Assembly: GCA_002179805.1 (NCBI GenBank)
Contig: NAVB01001249.1
Coordinates: 1 to 30,569 of the forward strand
Direction of reading: 5' to 3'
Source of the DNA: Acanthamoeba lenticulata
Lineage: Eukaryota; Discosea; Longamoebia; Acanthamoebidae
DNA: 30,569 nucleotides
In this document: positions 1 to 10,372 of the stretch, piece after piece
Layout: the number at the start of each line of letters is the position of its first letter
How positions within the stretch are numbered: position 1 is the stretch's first letter
Notes under the pieces: generated by a model
Seen by the model: only the letters and a program-made list of their open reading frames with translations
Database searches by the model: none
Told to the model about the DNA's origin: nothing
Position numbers and translations under genes: made by a program

Positions 1-629
1 GCTCCTCTTTTGTTTTAAATGCAGATTTAATAAACTGTATTTATTTTTCCAACGATTTCAAATCGCTTATTTTTGGTAATTAACTTCAGTTGGAGCCAAG
101 ATGCAAAAGAATGAAGCCTCAGGATTAAAGAAGGAGGGGGGGGAGGTTGAACCTTAGAAGAGGAAACGTTTTGAGAGATCCAGATGGCCTCCGCTTCCAA
201 ACCAGCAGCCACGTGCTTAGGTCTCAGCGAGGAGAAAGAAAGATGGAGACAGCGCAAGAATAGCCACTTCAAGCAGGCGTTGTTTGGTTGCGCGACGCCT
301 AGAGCACTTCTTCTTTCGCGTGTCGCCAACAAGGCAACCTCGTATTGCCTCTTTTCCGCTTAATTAAAGGCCTTCTTTTTGGAATTACGGTCCAAATTAC
401 TCACCCGCCTATCCGGAGTGGCGCTCTCGACCATCAAGTCTAGGGATCTCTCAAGCAAGGTCGAAGTTGGGCCAAGCTTGGTCTGGCGCTGATTGTAGGC
501 GGCCCAGAGCCAGCATCAGGCCTTGACAGTAGCCCCATCAACAACCAATCGCGCGCAGAGAGACTCATCACCGAGAAATTATTTTCTTCTGGCGCTTTCA
601 AGTTTAGTCGCGGCGGCAAGGAAGGTGGG
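1..629. other. Left-edge region without a supported gene
   Basis: I see no convincing coding exon here. AATAAA occurs at 29-34 on the plus strand and TTTATT at about 41-46 (AATAAA on the minus strand), so a transcript from either side could end near the left edge. A 101-codon minus-strand reading at 332-27 has no recognisable domain and crosses a poly-proline (G-run) stretch, so I do not call it. Positions 560-625 are open on the plus strand and could hold an unrecognised first exon of the next gene, because 626-677 ends in a pyrimidine/TG-rich stretch and a CAG that look like the 3' part of an intron. Confidence 0.4.
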
Positions 630-2872
630 TTGAAGATGGGTATCTCTGTGTTTATGTTTTGTCCCGAATGCAGCGTTTTCGTGGCCTTGGATCATCGTGA
701 CCCGCTGCTCACAAGCGACCCTGACCCCGAGGAGGACTGGGGCGAGGGCGGCTTCTCGGCGTCTGCCTCGTCCGTGCTCGAGAGTTTCCTGGGCGAGGAG
801 GACTTCTTCTCGCCCTCCAACCCTTACGAGCAGGGGCTCGATAAACTCGTTCGCAGGTTCGTCGCTGACCATGCTGAGCACACGAAAGGTTCGCAACCCC
901 CGCCAACAACACTTTTAGGCCTTTTGGCTGCGCGAACCCAACCAACCTGGGTGTGGCCCGGTCGTGGCCGCACGCACAGGCACCATCTACTTTGCCAACA
1001 GCTACGGGTACTACGCGTGGGAACCGGGAAGCGAGGGCCAGCAGATGAGCTGGTGGCGGTACGAGGAGCTTGCCGTGCTGGACGAGGAGCTGCCCAACCA
1101 GGTTCACTTGCCCAGTTCACACGCACTTGGCGGCCCCATGCTTGGCTGATACGTTGTTGCTCTATCGCCGTCGCGTTGACAAGGTGCCGCCGCACCGCTT
1201 CCAATTGCTGCCGTCGCACATCGTGAAACACGCTGGCTACACGTCGTTCGAGGAGGCTGTCAACTACGTCATCGCCGCGAGTCACGTCTTCTCCGACCTG
1301 GCCCACGCGCGTGGCCAGGGCTACTTCCGTACCTTCTACGAGGCCGTGGTCGGGGCCTGGCGCTACGACCCAGAGGCCGGCGGCAAGCCGCCTTACCGCA
1401 TGCCGCCGGCAGCGACCCTCGTGGAGCGCTGCCTCGACGTCGTGCGTCTTGCCGGGCCGGCCCAGTTGGCCGGCCTCGGCGATCACGCACAGCTCTCGGA
1501 GGACCTGGCCGAGCGCCTGTGGGCAGAGATCCTGCCCCGGACGAGCCAGGTCGAGATGGAGCAGGCCGAAGCGTCGGAACGATACCTTGGGGAGGAGGTG
1601 GCCGGGCGCTACCGGGCCCTGACGGGCCTGTTTGCCCGCAGCCTCGGGCGGGTGGTGGCCTCGCCCGCCCTGATCGGCCTGTTCGAAAGCGACGAGGGCA
1701 TTAACGGCCTCCTCCTGCGGCTGCTGACCCACCCAGCCTGCCGCCTGCGCGAGCTCGAGGTGGCCCTGGCCGGCAACGACTGGTGGGACGACGCCGGCGA
1801 TGGCGTTGTTCTCGAATGCAAGGGACCGTCCCTCTACGCGTTGCGCACGCTGACGATGGTGCTCGTGCGCTGCCTCCAGCCCGACATGGAGCGCTGGAGC
1901 CTCGTCTCGTGCGGCGCACTCACCGACGACTTCCTCCTGCCACTGTCCGCCGTGGCGGGACCCTTTGTGGCCGAGTCCCTCGACGGCGAGGGCGGCGAGC
2001 CGACAGTTGTTAGTGGGTTACGCTGGGCCAACACCCGGCTCCCCGAAGAGGAACAGGCGCTCGTGCGGACGCTGATGCAGGACCCGCGCGTGGCGGGCGG
2101 GCCCGGCGGCGGCGTGGGTCTGCGCGGGCCCTATGGTCTGACCGAGCTCGACGTGTCCAACTGCCACCGGCTGACCGACCGCGTCACGCACCACCTGCAC
2201 GAGCTGTTCCCTCGTCTCGCGCGGCTGCGCATGAACGACCTGCCCTTCCGGCCCTTTGGCTCGCCGCCGTCGGAGGAGGCACGGCTGCCGCACCTCGTGG
2301 AGCTCGACATGGCTGCGACCTACTTCCCTCACGAAGGCCCGCGCGACGCCGCCTACTTTGCTCGGCTCGCCGCGATGTGTCCACAACTCGAGGCTCTCAA
2401 CGTGGCCTTCTGGGACGTGAATGACGCCGAAGTGGCCGCCATCACCGCAGGCTTCCCACGCCTCCGGCGACTCAACATCATTGGCTCCGGGGACGGCTTT
2501 ACCGTCGAGAGCGGCCTCGCCGCGCTGGGCCGCATGGAGGCGCTGGAGGAGGTCAACGTTGGTGGTTGTCGCGGCCTCACCTCTCTTCGTGGCCTCGAGC
2601 GCGTGCGCCGCATCAAGGCCGTTGGGGCGTCAGGCCTCGGGGCGGCTCCACTCTTTGGCAACGAAGAGGAAACGTTGATAGTCGAAGAGCTCGACCTGAC
2701 AGCCGTCAATAAGCTCGAAGACGCCACGTTCTTGCAACTTCTCTCGGCCGTCAAGACGCTCAAGCGGATCAACATCCACCAGTGCTACCGCTTGACTCGT
2801 GCGACGGTCCTCCAAGCGGCCAAGGACTTCCCGCACATCCACTTCACCACCGGCGGCTACTACCAGGATTGA
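630..2872 (+). CDS. Leucine-rich-repeat (RNI-like) protein, 3-exon model
   Basis: Model: exons 630-888, 980-1101 and 1184-2872, joined in phase with GT-AG introns of 91 and 82 nt, giving 689 aa. The N-terminal half is unrecognised; it includes an aromatic-rich segment across the exon 1/2 junction (GTIYFANSYGYYAW). The C-terminal third carries degenerate leucine-rich repeats of the cysteine-containing type seen in F-box partner proteins, with LTELDVSNCHRLTD, LEALNVAFWDVNDAEV, LEEVNVGGCRGLTSL and LKRINIHQCYRLT at regular spacing. Such repeats normally form a protein-binding arc; I see no clear F-box. The ATG at 630 is uncertain because the CAG just before 678 could be a splice acceptor for an upstream exon. 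The gene is convergent with the coiled-coil gene, with a 114-bp gap. Codon third positions are strongly GC-rich. Confidence 0.75.
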
Positions 2873-2986
2873 GCCGACGTCGTTGTTGCGCGTTGCGTGG
2901 TCCACCAGAACAACAAAAGGAAGGACATATGTTTGTTTTATTTTATAATAATAACACAATGACGGGAAGGACGTTTGTAGGGGCCG
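2873..2986. other. Convergent 3' intergenic gap
   Basis: This 114-bp gap separates two genes that end towards each other. It contains an AT-rich core (2935-2957, TTTTATTTTATAATAATAAC) that could carry polyadenylation information for both strands. No coding signal was seen. Confidence 0.4.
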
Positions 2987-5353
2987 TCAGTGGATGGTGG
3001 AGTACTTGTTCTTCTCCAGCAGCAGCCGCTCCTTCATCTGGCGCAGGCGCTCGCTCTGGTCCTTGCGCAGCAGCTTCTCCATCCACGCGATGCCGGCTTC
3101 GCCCGGGTCTTTCCCGTCGGCGCCGTCGGCGTCGTCGTCGTTGGCCGCTGGCTTGGGCTTCGTCCGCGTGTCGTCGCTGCTGTTGCGCTTGAGCGCCCTC
3201 TGCTCCTTTTGCTTGAGCAGGAGCGAGCTCAGCCGCTTCTTGCTCGCGCTCTTGGTCCTCTCGGGCTTGTCCTCCTCGACGACGTCTTCGCCGATATCGT
3301 TCGCCGCCTCCTCTTCCTCCAACTCAAGCTCGAGCCCATCCGGTTCATCGGCGGCCGGCTGCTCTTCTTCGAGCTCGAGTTCGAGGTCGAGGCCCGGGTC
3401 ATCTTCGTCCTCGAGGTTGCCCTCCTTGACGGCCGCTTCCCATTCCTCGACCTCGTTCTTGTCGTCGGCGTCCTTTTGTCCACGAGCGTCGTCAGCATCA
3501 TCGTCTTTGCTGGCGATCGCCTTCTTGTTGTTGGTGGCCTTCTTGCTGTGGTCCTTGTTGTTGCGCTTGAACAGGCCGATGCCCTTCTTCTTCTTGCGCG
3601 AGCCGGCCGCAGCCGCAGCCGCGGCGGCCTCCTTGGCGCGCGCCTCAAATTCTTGCTTCTCCTCCTCAAACTCGCTCCGCTCCTTCTCGAGCTCGCGCCG
3701 CTCCTCCTCGAGCTCGAGCCGCTCGTCCTCGACTCGGTCCCGCTCGGCGTCGATGCGGTCGCGCTCCACGTCGAGCTGGTCCTCGGCCTTCTGCAGCTCC
3801 TTCTTTTTCTTCTTCATGAGGGCGCGCTTCTCCTCGAGCTCCTCTCGCAGGGCCTCCACCTTCTCGCGCTCCTCCTCGAGCTCCTCGAGCTTGGCCTGGA
3901 CGGCCTCGTTCTGCTCCACGTCCGCGCTGCCAGAGCCGTTGCCGGCGGCGTTCTTGGCCTCCTCCAGCTCGGTGCGGGCGGCCTCGACCTGCTGTCGCGC
4001 GGCCTCCAAGGCCTCGCGCTCGGCGGCCGCCTCCTTCTTCTGGGCGTCGACTTCGCGCAGCCAGGCTTCGCGCTCGTCGGCCAGCTTCTGCCGGAGCTCG
4101 CTCTCGACGCGCGCCTCGAGCTCCTTGCGCTCCTGCTCCCACCGGAGCTGGTGCTCCTGCTCCCACGCGCGCTTGGCCTGTTCGAGCTGCTGCTCGTAGT
4201 TCTTGGCCTCGGCCTCGGCGCGCCGCCGCTGCTCGGCGTCGTCGTGCTGCGCCTTCTTCTTGCGCTCGGCCTTGGCCCGCGCCTTCTCGTCCCGCCCCTG
4301 CTGCTCCTGCTTCTCCCGCGCCTCGGCCGCCTGGAGCTTGAGCCCCAGCGCCGCCTTGTCCTCCTCGAGCCCGGCCAGCCGCTTCTCCAGCCCCGCCCGC
4401 TCGGCGTCGGATTCGCCTCGGTGGGCCTCCAGCTCGTGCACCTTGGCCTCGAGCTGCCGCACGGTCTCCTCCAGCTGCCGCACCCGCTGCCTCTCGGCCT
4501 CGTCCTCCTTTGGCGCCGCCGAGCCCTTGTCCTTGGGCTCCTTGGCCGCTGTTTTGCTCGGCGACGAGGACGACGGGGACGACGAGGTCGTCCGTATGGC
4601 GCTGCCCTTGCGCTTGGTCTCCGAGGCCATGGTCTTGAGGTTCTTGAGCTTCTCCTCCTTCTCGGCCTTGCGCTCCTTGGACTTTTCCTTCGTACGCTTC
4701 GGCGCCTGTGACGCGTCCTTCTCCGTCACGGCAGCGTCCGGCGCCTTGGCGGCCTCGCTGCTCTCGCCGGCGGCCGCTGGTGCCGCCTCGCTGTCGCCGC
4801 TGGCCTCATCGTGGCTCTTGGTCTTGCTGCCGGCAGGCGCAGCGGCGGCGGCCGTCGCGCCGGGGGTCCCGGCGTTCTCCTCGAGCTCCTTCCAGCGCTC
4901 GCGAAGGGCCTTCATGATGCCGCCCTCCTTGAGCCGCGTGATGCTTTCGTGTCGTCGGATCACGCGGTGCGGCGCCTCGCGGTTCTTTTCCATTTGCTCC
5001 TTCAGGTCGCGCACGCGCAGCTTGGTGCCGCCCACCACTGGCGCGCTGTCGGCGCTCTGCAGGGAAGGCTGGGTTTGCTCGAGGCAAATGCGGCGGTGAG
5101 GACTCTACTCTGGCAGGAGAGAAGAAGGAGGAGGAGGAGAAGAAGAAGAAGAAGAAGGAGCACCGACCATGGCCTCATCAGCAGCAGGGGCTCCGGGTGG
5201 GGGCTGCTCGTCCACGATAAGGTCCGCCGGGAGCCGAGCGGCCGTGCGCGGGCTCACGATAGCGGCAATGGCCGGTTCACTCATTGACCTCACAAGGCTC
5301 TTAACATGTCCCTCCGGAGGCACACCACCGGCTGCGGCACTTGTTGTGGCCAT
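2987..5353 (-). CDS. Large acidic coiled-coil protein, 2 exons
   Basis: Model: exon 1 is 5353-5168 (62 codons) and exon 2 is 5056-2987, with a 111-nt intron whose donor follows ATG at 5168 and whose pyrimidine-rich tract ends in CTGCAG. Phase closes exactly, giving 751 aa. Exon 1 holds a short conserved-looking basic/Ser stretch (VKSLVRSMSEPAIAAIVSP). Exon 2 starts with a basic region, passes through a Ser/Lys-rich linker, and then has about 280 residues of almost uninterrupted heptad-compatible E/K/R/L/A sequence. An A-rich patch, a KKKKGIGLFKR basic patch and an acidic tail follow. Coiled-coil scaffolds look like this, but low complexity prevents assignment to a family. The extreme bias also creates long antisense ORFs, which I reject. 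Confidence 0.75.
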
Positions 5354-5856
5354 CTTCGCCCAGCGTTTCTATGCTGCACCAGAGTTGGCTCTGTCGTTGT
5401 GTTTTTCATCAATTCAGCCAAGGGAACGGGATTATGAATCCATGAACTCTTCTCCTAACACTGGCCTGGACCAACGAGATGCGGTGGGGAAGGGGGCTGT
5501 ACTCAAGACAAGTTATTTCAAAATGCACCAGCTTGGATTGAAAAACACTGCGGCGGTGAACAGCTCAGTTTCGCAGCAGGAGTGCACGCGTACGGTCGGG
5601 GAAGGAAGAGGCCGCTCAAGAGAAGTGGCTGTGAAAGACAAATTGGGGGGGGGGGTGGACCACGCCTCCAGGAGGTGTAGGTGTGTGCGTCTTCGCACGC
5701 GTCAGCAGGCCCCTCCCGAGTTTTTTGTGGTCGCGAAAGGTTTCTTTTGGTAAACTAGCTGTGTCGACACCCAGATTATTGTTTACGTCGCTGGAATGCC
5801 AAGCATGCGCCTCCAGGAGACGACGCGACCACAAAAGCAACGGCGTAGTGATGATG
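5354..5856. other. Intergenic region between two minus-strand genes
   Basis: This 503-bp stretch lies upstream of the coiled-coil gene and downstream of the CBP20 stop codon. It should contain the promoter and 5' leader of the former and the 3' end of the latter. A run of ten G at about 5645-5654 and a CACGCGTC-rich stretch are visible. No coding exon is supported. Confidence 0.35.
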
Positions 5857-7200
5857 TTACTCGCGCGCCGCATCCTTCTCCTTCTCCTCGTCCTCGTCCT
5901 CATCAGAGTGATCCTCGTCCCGGAATCGAGGGTTGCGCTCCTCCCTGTCTTCTTCCTCCTCTTCTTGTTGGCGTGGTGCCTGCGGCTCGGATGCGGTGGG
6001 AAGAGCGGCAGTGGCGGAAGTGGTGGACGAAGAAGAAGACGATGTGGAGGATCTCTCTCGGGCGGAAGGACGGTCGTCTTCATCACGCACTCGCTGTTGC
6101 AATGTCGTCATCATCCACGTTAATCAACACGATGACAGGGGGTGAAAAGGGGAGGGGTCCTAACAACACGAGGGGGAGAGGACGAAAGCACTGACCTTGG
6201 GTTGGGGCTGGCCCTTGGGCTGGTCCTCATCGTCGTACCGCCGCCGTTTAGTTCCTCGCTCCGCTTCACGCTCTGACGTGCGCAAGTGGCAACCAATGGA
6301 TTGCGCCAGGATGACATCAAATCAGGGCGATGTGGAAAGAGCGCAACGTGATAGTGCGTTGTGGTCGGCTTGGAGAGGAGGGGGAAGGAAAAGAAAAAAG
6401 TTTTAACAAGGTACCCTTGTCGTCGCGGTGGTGGCGGTAGGATGAAGAGCCTGACTCCGGCGACCGAGAGGACAACGAGTTCGGGTCGTAGGCCGTGGTG
6501 GCATGCAGGAACGGCGTTTGCAGTTGGCGCGTCTCCTGCACACAGGCGATACGATAAGATTTGAGCTGCGGGGGAATGAGCGCGGCAAGGTGATCAAGAG
6601 AGCGATACCTCTCTTTGTGTCTGCTTGCCGTATCCGCCTCGCCCCGGGTCATAGTCTGTCCGGTACTCGTCGCGCACCTGTCCCGCGTCGTGAGACAACC
6701 CTGTGCGTCGTCGGGAAGAGCAGAAGAGAGGGAGAGGGGGGGGGACTTGCCTGCCCGCCTGACTTGCCGCGGCCGTACTGACGCGACTCTTTGAAGCCGA
6801 TATCCCAGTCCACACGGATGGTGCGGTCATCGAGCCGAGTGCCATTGACCCACTTGAAGCACGCCTCAGCGTCCTCTCGCGCGTAGTATCTAGAGAGTGT
6901 CACCATCTTAGCGGCGGTTGTGCCGGGCACCAGATGAGAGAGGGGGGGCCTGTACTCAACGAAGCAAAAACCGCAAGGGGTCTTAGACACACGATCAAGC
7001 CCCATGATGATGCGCTTGATTTCACCGCATTTGGAAAAGAGAGCATAAATCTGCTCCTCAGTGGTGTAGAAGGAAAGATTGCCGACGTAAAAAGTGGTAG
7101 ATCGGTTTATCAGGTTGTCCCAATCTTCCTGCGAGCCCTCAAATCGCACATCTTTGTACGTTGACTGTTGTCCTTGCTCCTTGTAGAGGCTCGCCATCAA
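5857..7200 (-). CDS. NCBP2: Nuclear cap-binding protein subunit 2 (CBP20)
   Basis: CBP20 pairs with CBP80 to bind the m7G cap of nuclear RNA and feeds splicing, export and nonsense-mediated decay. Six-exon model: 7200-6956, 6889-6751, 6677-6609, 6535-6415, 6272-6196 and 6093-5857, all phases closing, 295 aa. The RRM has RNP2 FYVGNL (residues 37-42) and RNP1 GFCFVEY (77-83), the latter split by intron 1. The two cap-stacking tyrosines of the family correspond to Y15 (STYKD) and Y38. The family C-terminal signature [17 protein letters not shown] is restored only if intron 2 uses a GC donor. After the conserved core (about residue 150) comes an unusual tail of about 140 residues, Ser/Arg/Glu-rich and strongly acidic at the end; the human protein stops near residue 156. 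Exon 4 could instead start at 6565, also in frame. Start is the first of two ATGs. Confidence 0.93.
6678..6750 (-). other. GC-AG intron in the CBP20 gene
   Basis: The 73-nt intron begins GCAAGT after CAG and ends GGGACAG on the minus strand. No GT donor gives the universally conserved GGQVRDEYR junction, whereas the AG|GCAAGT site fits the known consensus for GC-AG introns of the major spliceosome. Confidence 0.8.
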
Positions 7201-7480
7201 TCTCGATTCACTTATGCGCCAGATTGGGCTTCTAGTAGGAAAACATTTTCTTTTGTGTTTCTTCTTTCATTCAGGTGCGGCTACGAGGCGACCAACTGGG
7301 GTGTGTTCTGTACATCTATGGGAAAAGAGAGGGGGGAGGAGAGACTCTTGGCCTACTCGTGCCACTGCCTCACCGGGTTGGAGGTCGGTACGTGCATGGG
7401 AGAGCGGGACGCGGTCACGCGCGAGTGCGTCCACATGTGTTGCGGCGCGAAGAAGAAGCCTGGGATGGGAGCAAGTCTGT
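7201..7480. other. Gap between CBP20 start and Mpv17-family gene end
   Basis: This 280-bp gap should contain the CBP20 promoter and the 3' untranslated end of the Mpv17-family gene, both on the minus strand. It has a T-rich block (7246-7271) and no supported coding exon. Confidence 0.35.
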
Positions 7481-8513
7481 TCAACGAGTGTAGTGGTAGT
7501 GATGGCTGTCAGCCGCGATGAGGATTTCGCTTCTTCTTCGCCCAAATGGTGGAGAGTGTGACGTGCACAACAAAGTGTGTTCCTGAAGGAGATTACGTAC
7601 CGTGGTCGAGGCCTGACGTCATGGCTTTGATGCTCGTGGCTGCAGTGGTGGTGCGCGTGATGGAAGGTTTTGGAAGCCACGAGCGAGGTGTAGGTGCTCC
7701 AACCGAAGCCCACCATGTTCATGAAAAGAACTCGGTAGGCCAACGGGATGAAGAAGAAGTTGACCATTTGCGCCGGAGGCCAGATCGTTGCGCCCGCATA
7801 GAGCACCTTGGTGAAATCGGCTTTGGTTTTAGTCCATATTGTCTGCATGTCTTCGCCTGTCGTGAAGGACACGTGAGTAAGATCTGGAGCCTGCAGCTCC
7901 TTGCACGTGCACGCACACATGTGCTAGCTATGGGACAGGGACCGGAGCGTGCAACGTACCTGCGATGAGGCCACGCGAGAGGAAGAGGCCCGAAGCGAAA
8001 ATGGGGGAGACTACAATTTGGTCCAACACGACTCGCTGTGATACTCGGCGCAGTTTGTTGAGCACAGAAGACGCCACTGGCAGCGGCAGTTTGCGCTCCA
8101 GAAACTGTTTACCGCGTTATGTGTGTTTGGGGGGGGGGAGCGAGAGTTGTCAACGGCCTGTGTGTGGCGCACACATGCACGCAGGTTTCTTTGTTTACCT
8201 GGTACCACACGTGGGAGAAAGGAGCAACGAAGAGCGAGCCGTAGAGGCCCATCCACATGGTTTGTTTGGCGTTCCACCAGTGGTCGTGCGTCGTCTCGCC
8301 GTACGCTCTGGCTTGCTCGTCCTCTTGGGCGGATGCGGGAGGTGGCCGCCGTAGTCGCTGGGAGAGCAAGTCGGCCGAGGCGAGCACCGTCCCGGAAGTA
8401 AGGGACTTGACCAAGAGAGGAGTTTCCGTGAGCCGGCGATGGTACCACCGAAAGGGAGACGACGCGGCTCGGCCCAACTGGCGAAGGACGGCCATCATCG
8501 AGGGAGACCACAT
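7481..8513 (-). CDS. Mpv17/PMP22-family membrane protein
   Basis: This family comprises small four-helix proteins of the mitochondrial inner membrane or peroxisome. Model: exons 8513-8199, 8104-7960, 7856-7601 and a short terminal exon 7505-7481, about 246 aa. Family marks are RWYHRRLTETPLLVKSLTSG with LASADLLSQRL near the N-terminus, SPIFASGLFLSRGLIAG in the middle, and the C-terminal block with IWPPAQMVNFFFIPLAYRVL followed by GFGWSTYTSLVASK. The last exon is the least certain part: after the conserved SLVASK the protein continues into a His-rich tail (HHAHHHCSHEHQSH), and the splice to 7505 adds only a few residues before TGA. Without that splice the frame stays open to 7267. The start codon lies 37 bp below the stop codon of the upstream gene on the same strand. 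Confidence 0.85.
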
Positions 8514-8550
8514 TCAAGGCTTCAGCTCTGTGTATGGGGTGGCGGGCTAT

Positions 8551-9833
8551 CTAGCCGACAAAACGGCGACGCAACCTGTAACAGGCCGGTGTAGTGTGTT
8601 GGGAATGTTCCTCACTGAAATGAGGCACACCTCGACGGTGAGAGGCTCGAGCTGGAGAGTTGTAGAGGGAGTCTAGGCTGACCGGCTGTCCGCTTATCTG
8701 AGATGACGTGCAGCGCGCAGGATACTGGTTGAATTTGTATTATATTTCGCGCTGCTGGCGGAATGCAAGAAATGGCTAACAAAATAAGTACAAGAGAGCC
8801 ATGGTGCAGGGGAGGGGGAGGCAAAAGGGCGGCTGTGGTGGAAAGTGTTGCTTCGTCTCGTCGCAGGCGAGAGAGTACCTTTGTGGTCGGTTTAATGTGA
8901 AAGACTGGCAGGCGTAGTGCGGAGAGATGTGCGTACGTTGAGCTGTGGGGCGCAGGTCTGTTTAGGTTTGGTGGGCGCGTTCGAGAGGCAGAAGAAAACG
9001 TGTAACGTGCCCGGTTGAGGTGGGGTGAAGTATGAAAAGGGGGGCGGGAGCACAGCAAACCTGAGGCGCGCTTTTATCTCCCCCGTGAGCGGCAAATTGA
9101 CCGGCAGCTTGTGGGCAGATGGTGCCCGTTTGGAAATTTCGCGCTTCTCTGCACAAGCGCATCCCTTCAAGAAGAAAAGAGAGAGCCACACCAGGTGGCG
9201 AGCAGCTAAGGGAGAAATGCACGTCTATGGGAGACAAAATTGTTGGTGTTTTCTTTCTTGTTTCAGTTGTGTTTTTATACATGAGGATTGGCAGATAACC
9301 CGCTTCCTTCTTTTTCATGGTCGTCGGCGCGGCTGACATTCGAGGTCAAAAAAGAGTGCGTAGCTTACCACCTGCTCGAACTGAGTGGTGGTCCACGAGA
9401 GGCTGCTGTTGTCCGTTGTCGATGGCGTTGTTGGTCGCTGCTCCTCGTCCGCAGCGGCCATGTTTTCGCTTTCCGTCGCGGTCTTGCGCCGCAAGGCTTG
9501 AGGAATGCTGGACGACTCCCACAAGAAGGCCCAGTCGATCGACGGCCGTCGCTCGTGCTTCAGTAACTCCAGAGCCTTGCATGGGCCGGCACTAGGCTTC
9601 ATCCGCTTTTCAATCGTCTTCAATGGCTTCCAGAGTTCGTCCATCGCTAGCGCCTTGCGCCCGGCCGCCTTAGTCTGTGTTGCTGTGGCGGACCGGACGG
9701 ACGTGGTGGTCACGTCCTCGATGACCGGGGCATCGTTCATGGGTTGGTCGAGGGTTGGCGACTCTGGTCGGGGAGGTGTGCCGTCGCGCTCCTCCATGTT
9801 CTGTAGCTCCATGAGTGCAGCCGGCATCTTCAT
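8551..9833 (-). CDS. Unrecognised 253-aa protein, 4-exon model
   Basis: I do not recognise this protein. Exons 9833-9369, 9146-9061, 8942-8879 and 8697-8551 join in phase (lengths 465, 86, 64 and 147) with GT-AG introns. Coding character is supported because the frame stays open only when these junctions are used. Residues 1-60 are Pro/Thr/Asp-rich and probably disordered. A basic/hydrophobic block follows (MDELWKPLKTIEKRMKP, then LELLKHERRPSIDWAFLWES). The second half has LPVNLPLTGEIKARL and LRLPVFHIKP, and the C-terminus is basic (RLRRRFVG). There are no membrane segments. The ATG at 9833 is preceded immediately by a pyrimidine tract and TAG, so an upstream exon or 5' UTR intron is possible. 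The exon 2 acceptor (GCAGAG|AAG) is the least certain junction. Confidence 0.6.
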
Positions 9834-10372
9834 CTAAAAAGCAGACAGACAGACCTCTCCTAGTGGGGAGTCAGGGTGCAGGAGCTGGTGTGTGGCTGGC
9901 GGTGAAAGACAACACAACGACACAAGGGGGCTTTTGTATGTGGCTGGCAGGACGTAAACGAACGGAGCAGCAGCTCGCCTAGGCGGTCGCTTACGTGAAA
10001 AAACCCCGCGCAGGAGTTTTGGTTGAGGCTCTTTTTCAGACCGTTTATGGGCAAAAGGAGAAAAACCCCTCGTTGCTAGGGCGTACGCGTAGCAACGGGC
10101 CCCAAGCACACCGATGGCGTAACGACGAAAGGGCTCTCGAGTGATGAGCCTGCGACGCGCCTCGGTGCGCACCAGTCGCGAGAGTCTGAATCGCGCGCGG
10201 ACGGTTGGGGCGCTTAGGAGAGAGTTTGTTCCTTGTTCACGCATCACGCCACGTACTCGACCGCCAGTAGTGTGGCGTTGTTAGGGGGTCTAGCATTGTC
10301 ATCTTCGCCTGCGCGTAGACCAATCAATGGTGGGTAGCCTGCAGGCAACACGTTGTGTTGTGTCTTGAGTCA
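9834..10372. other. Upstream region of the 253-aa gene
   Basis: This 539-bp stretch lies between the Spartan stop codon and the 253-aa gene. It should hold that gene's promoter and leader. A 137-codon minus-strand reading (10247-9834) is open and Arg-rich in its first half but has no recognisable domain. It is left as uncalled: it could contain an upstream exon, because TTTTTAG directly precedes the downstream ATG. Confidence 0.3.

Noticed and set aside
27..332. 101-codon minus-strand ORF at the left edge
   Set aside because: No recognisable domain, a poly-Pro stretch from a G run, and no splice or start evidence.
2990..4711. 573-codon plus-strand Leu/Val-rich ORF
   Set aside because: It is the mirror of the acidic coiled-coil gene: GAG/AAG codons read as CTC/CTT on the other strand. 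The composition is not that of a real membrane protein and there is no supporting start or splice context.
9834..10247. 137-codon minus-strand ORF as a separate gene
   Set aside because: No domain, and it lies where promoter and leader of the next gene are expected. Kept only as a possible upstream exon.
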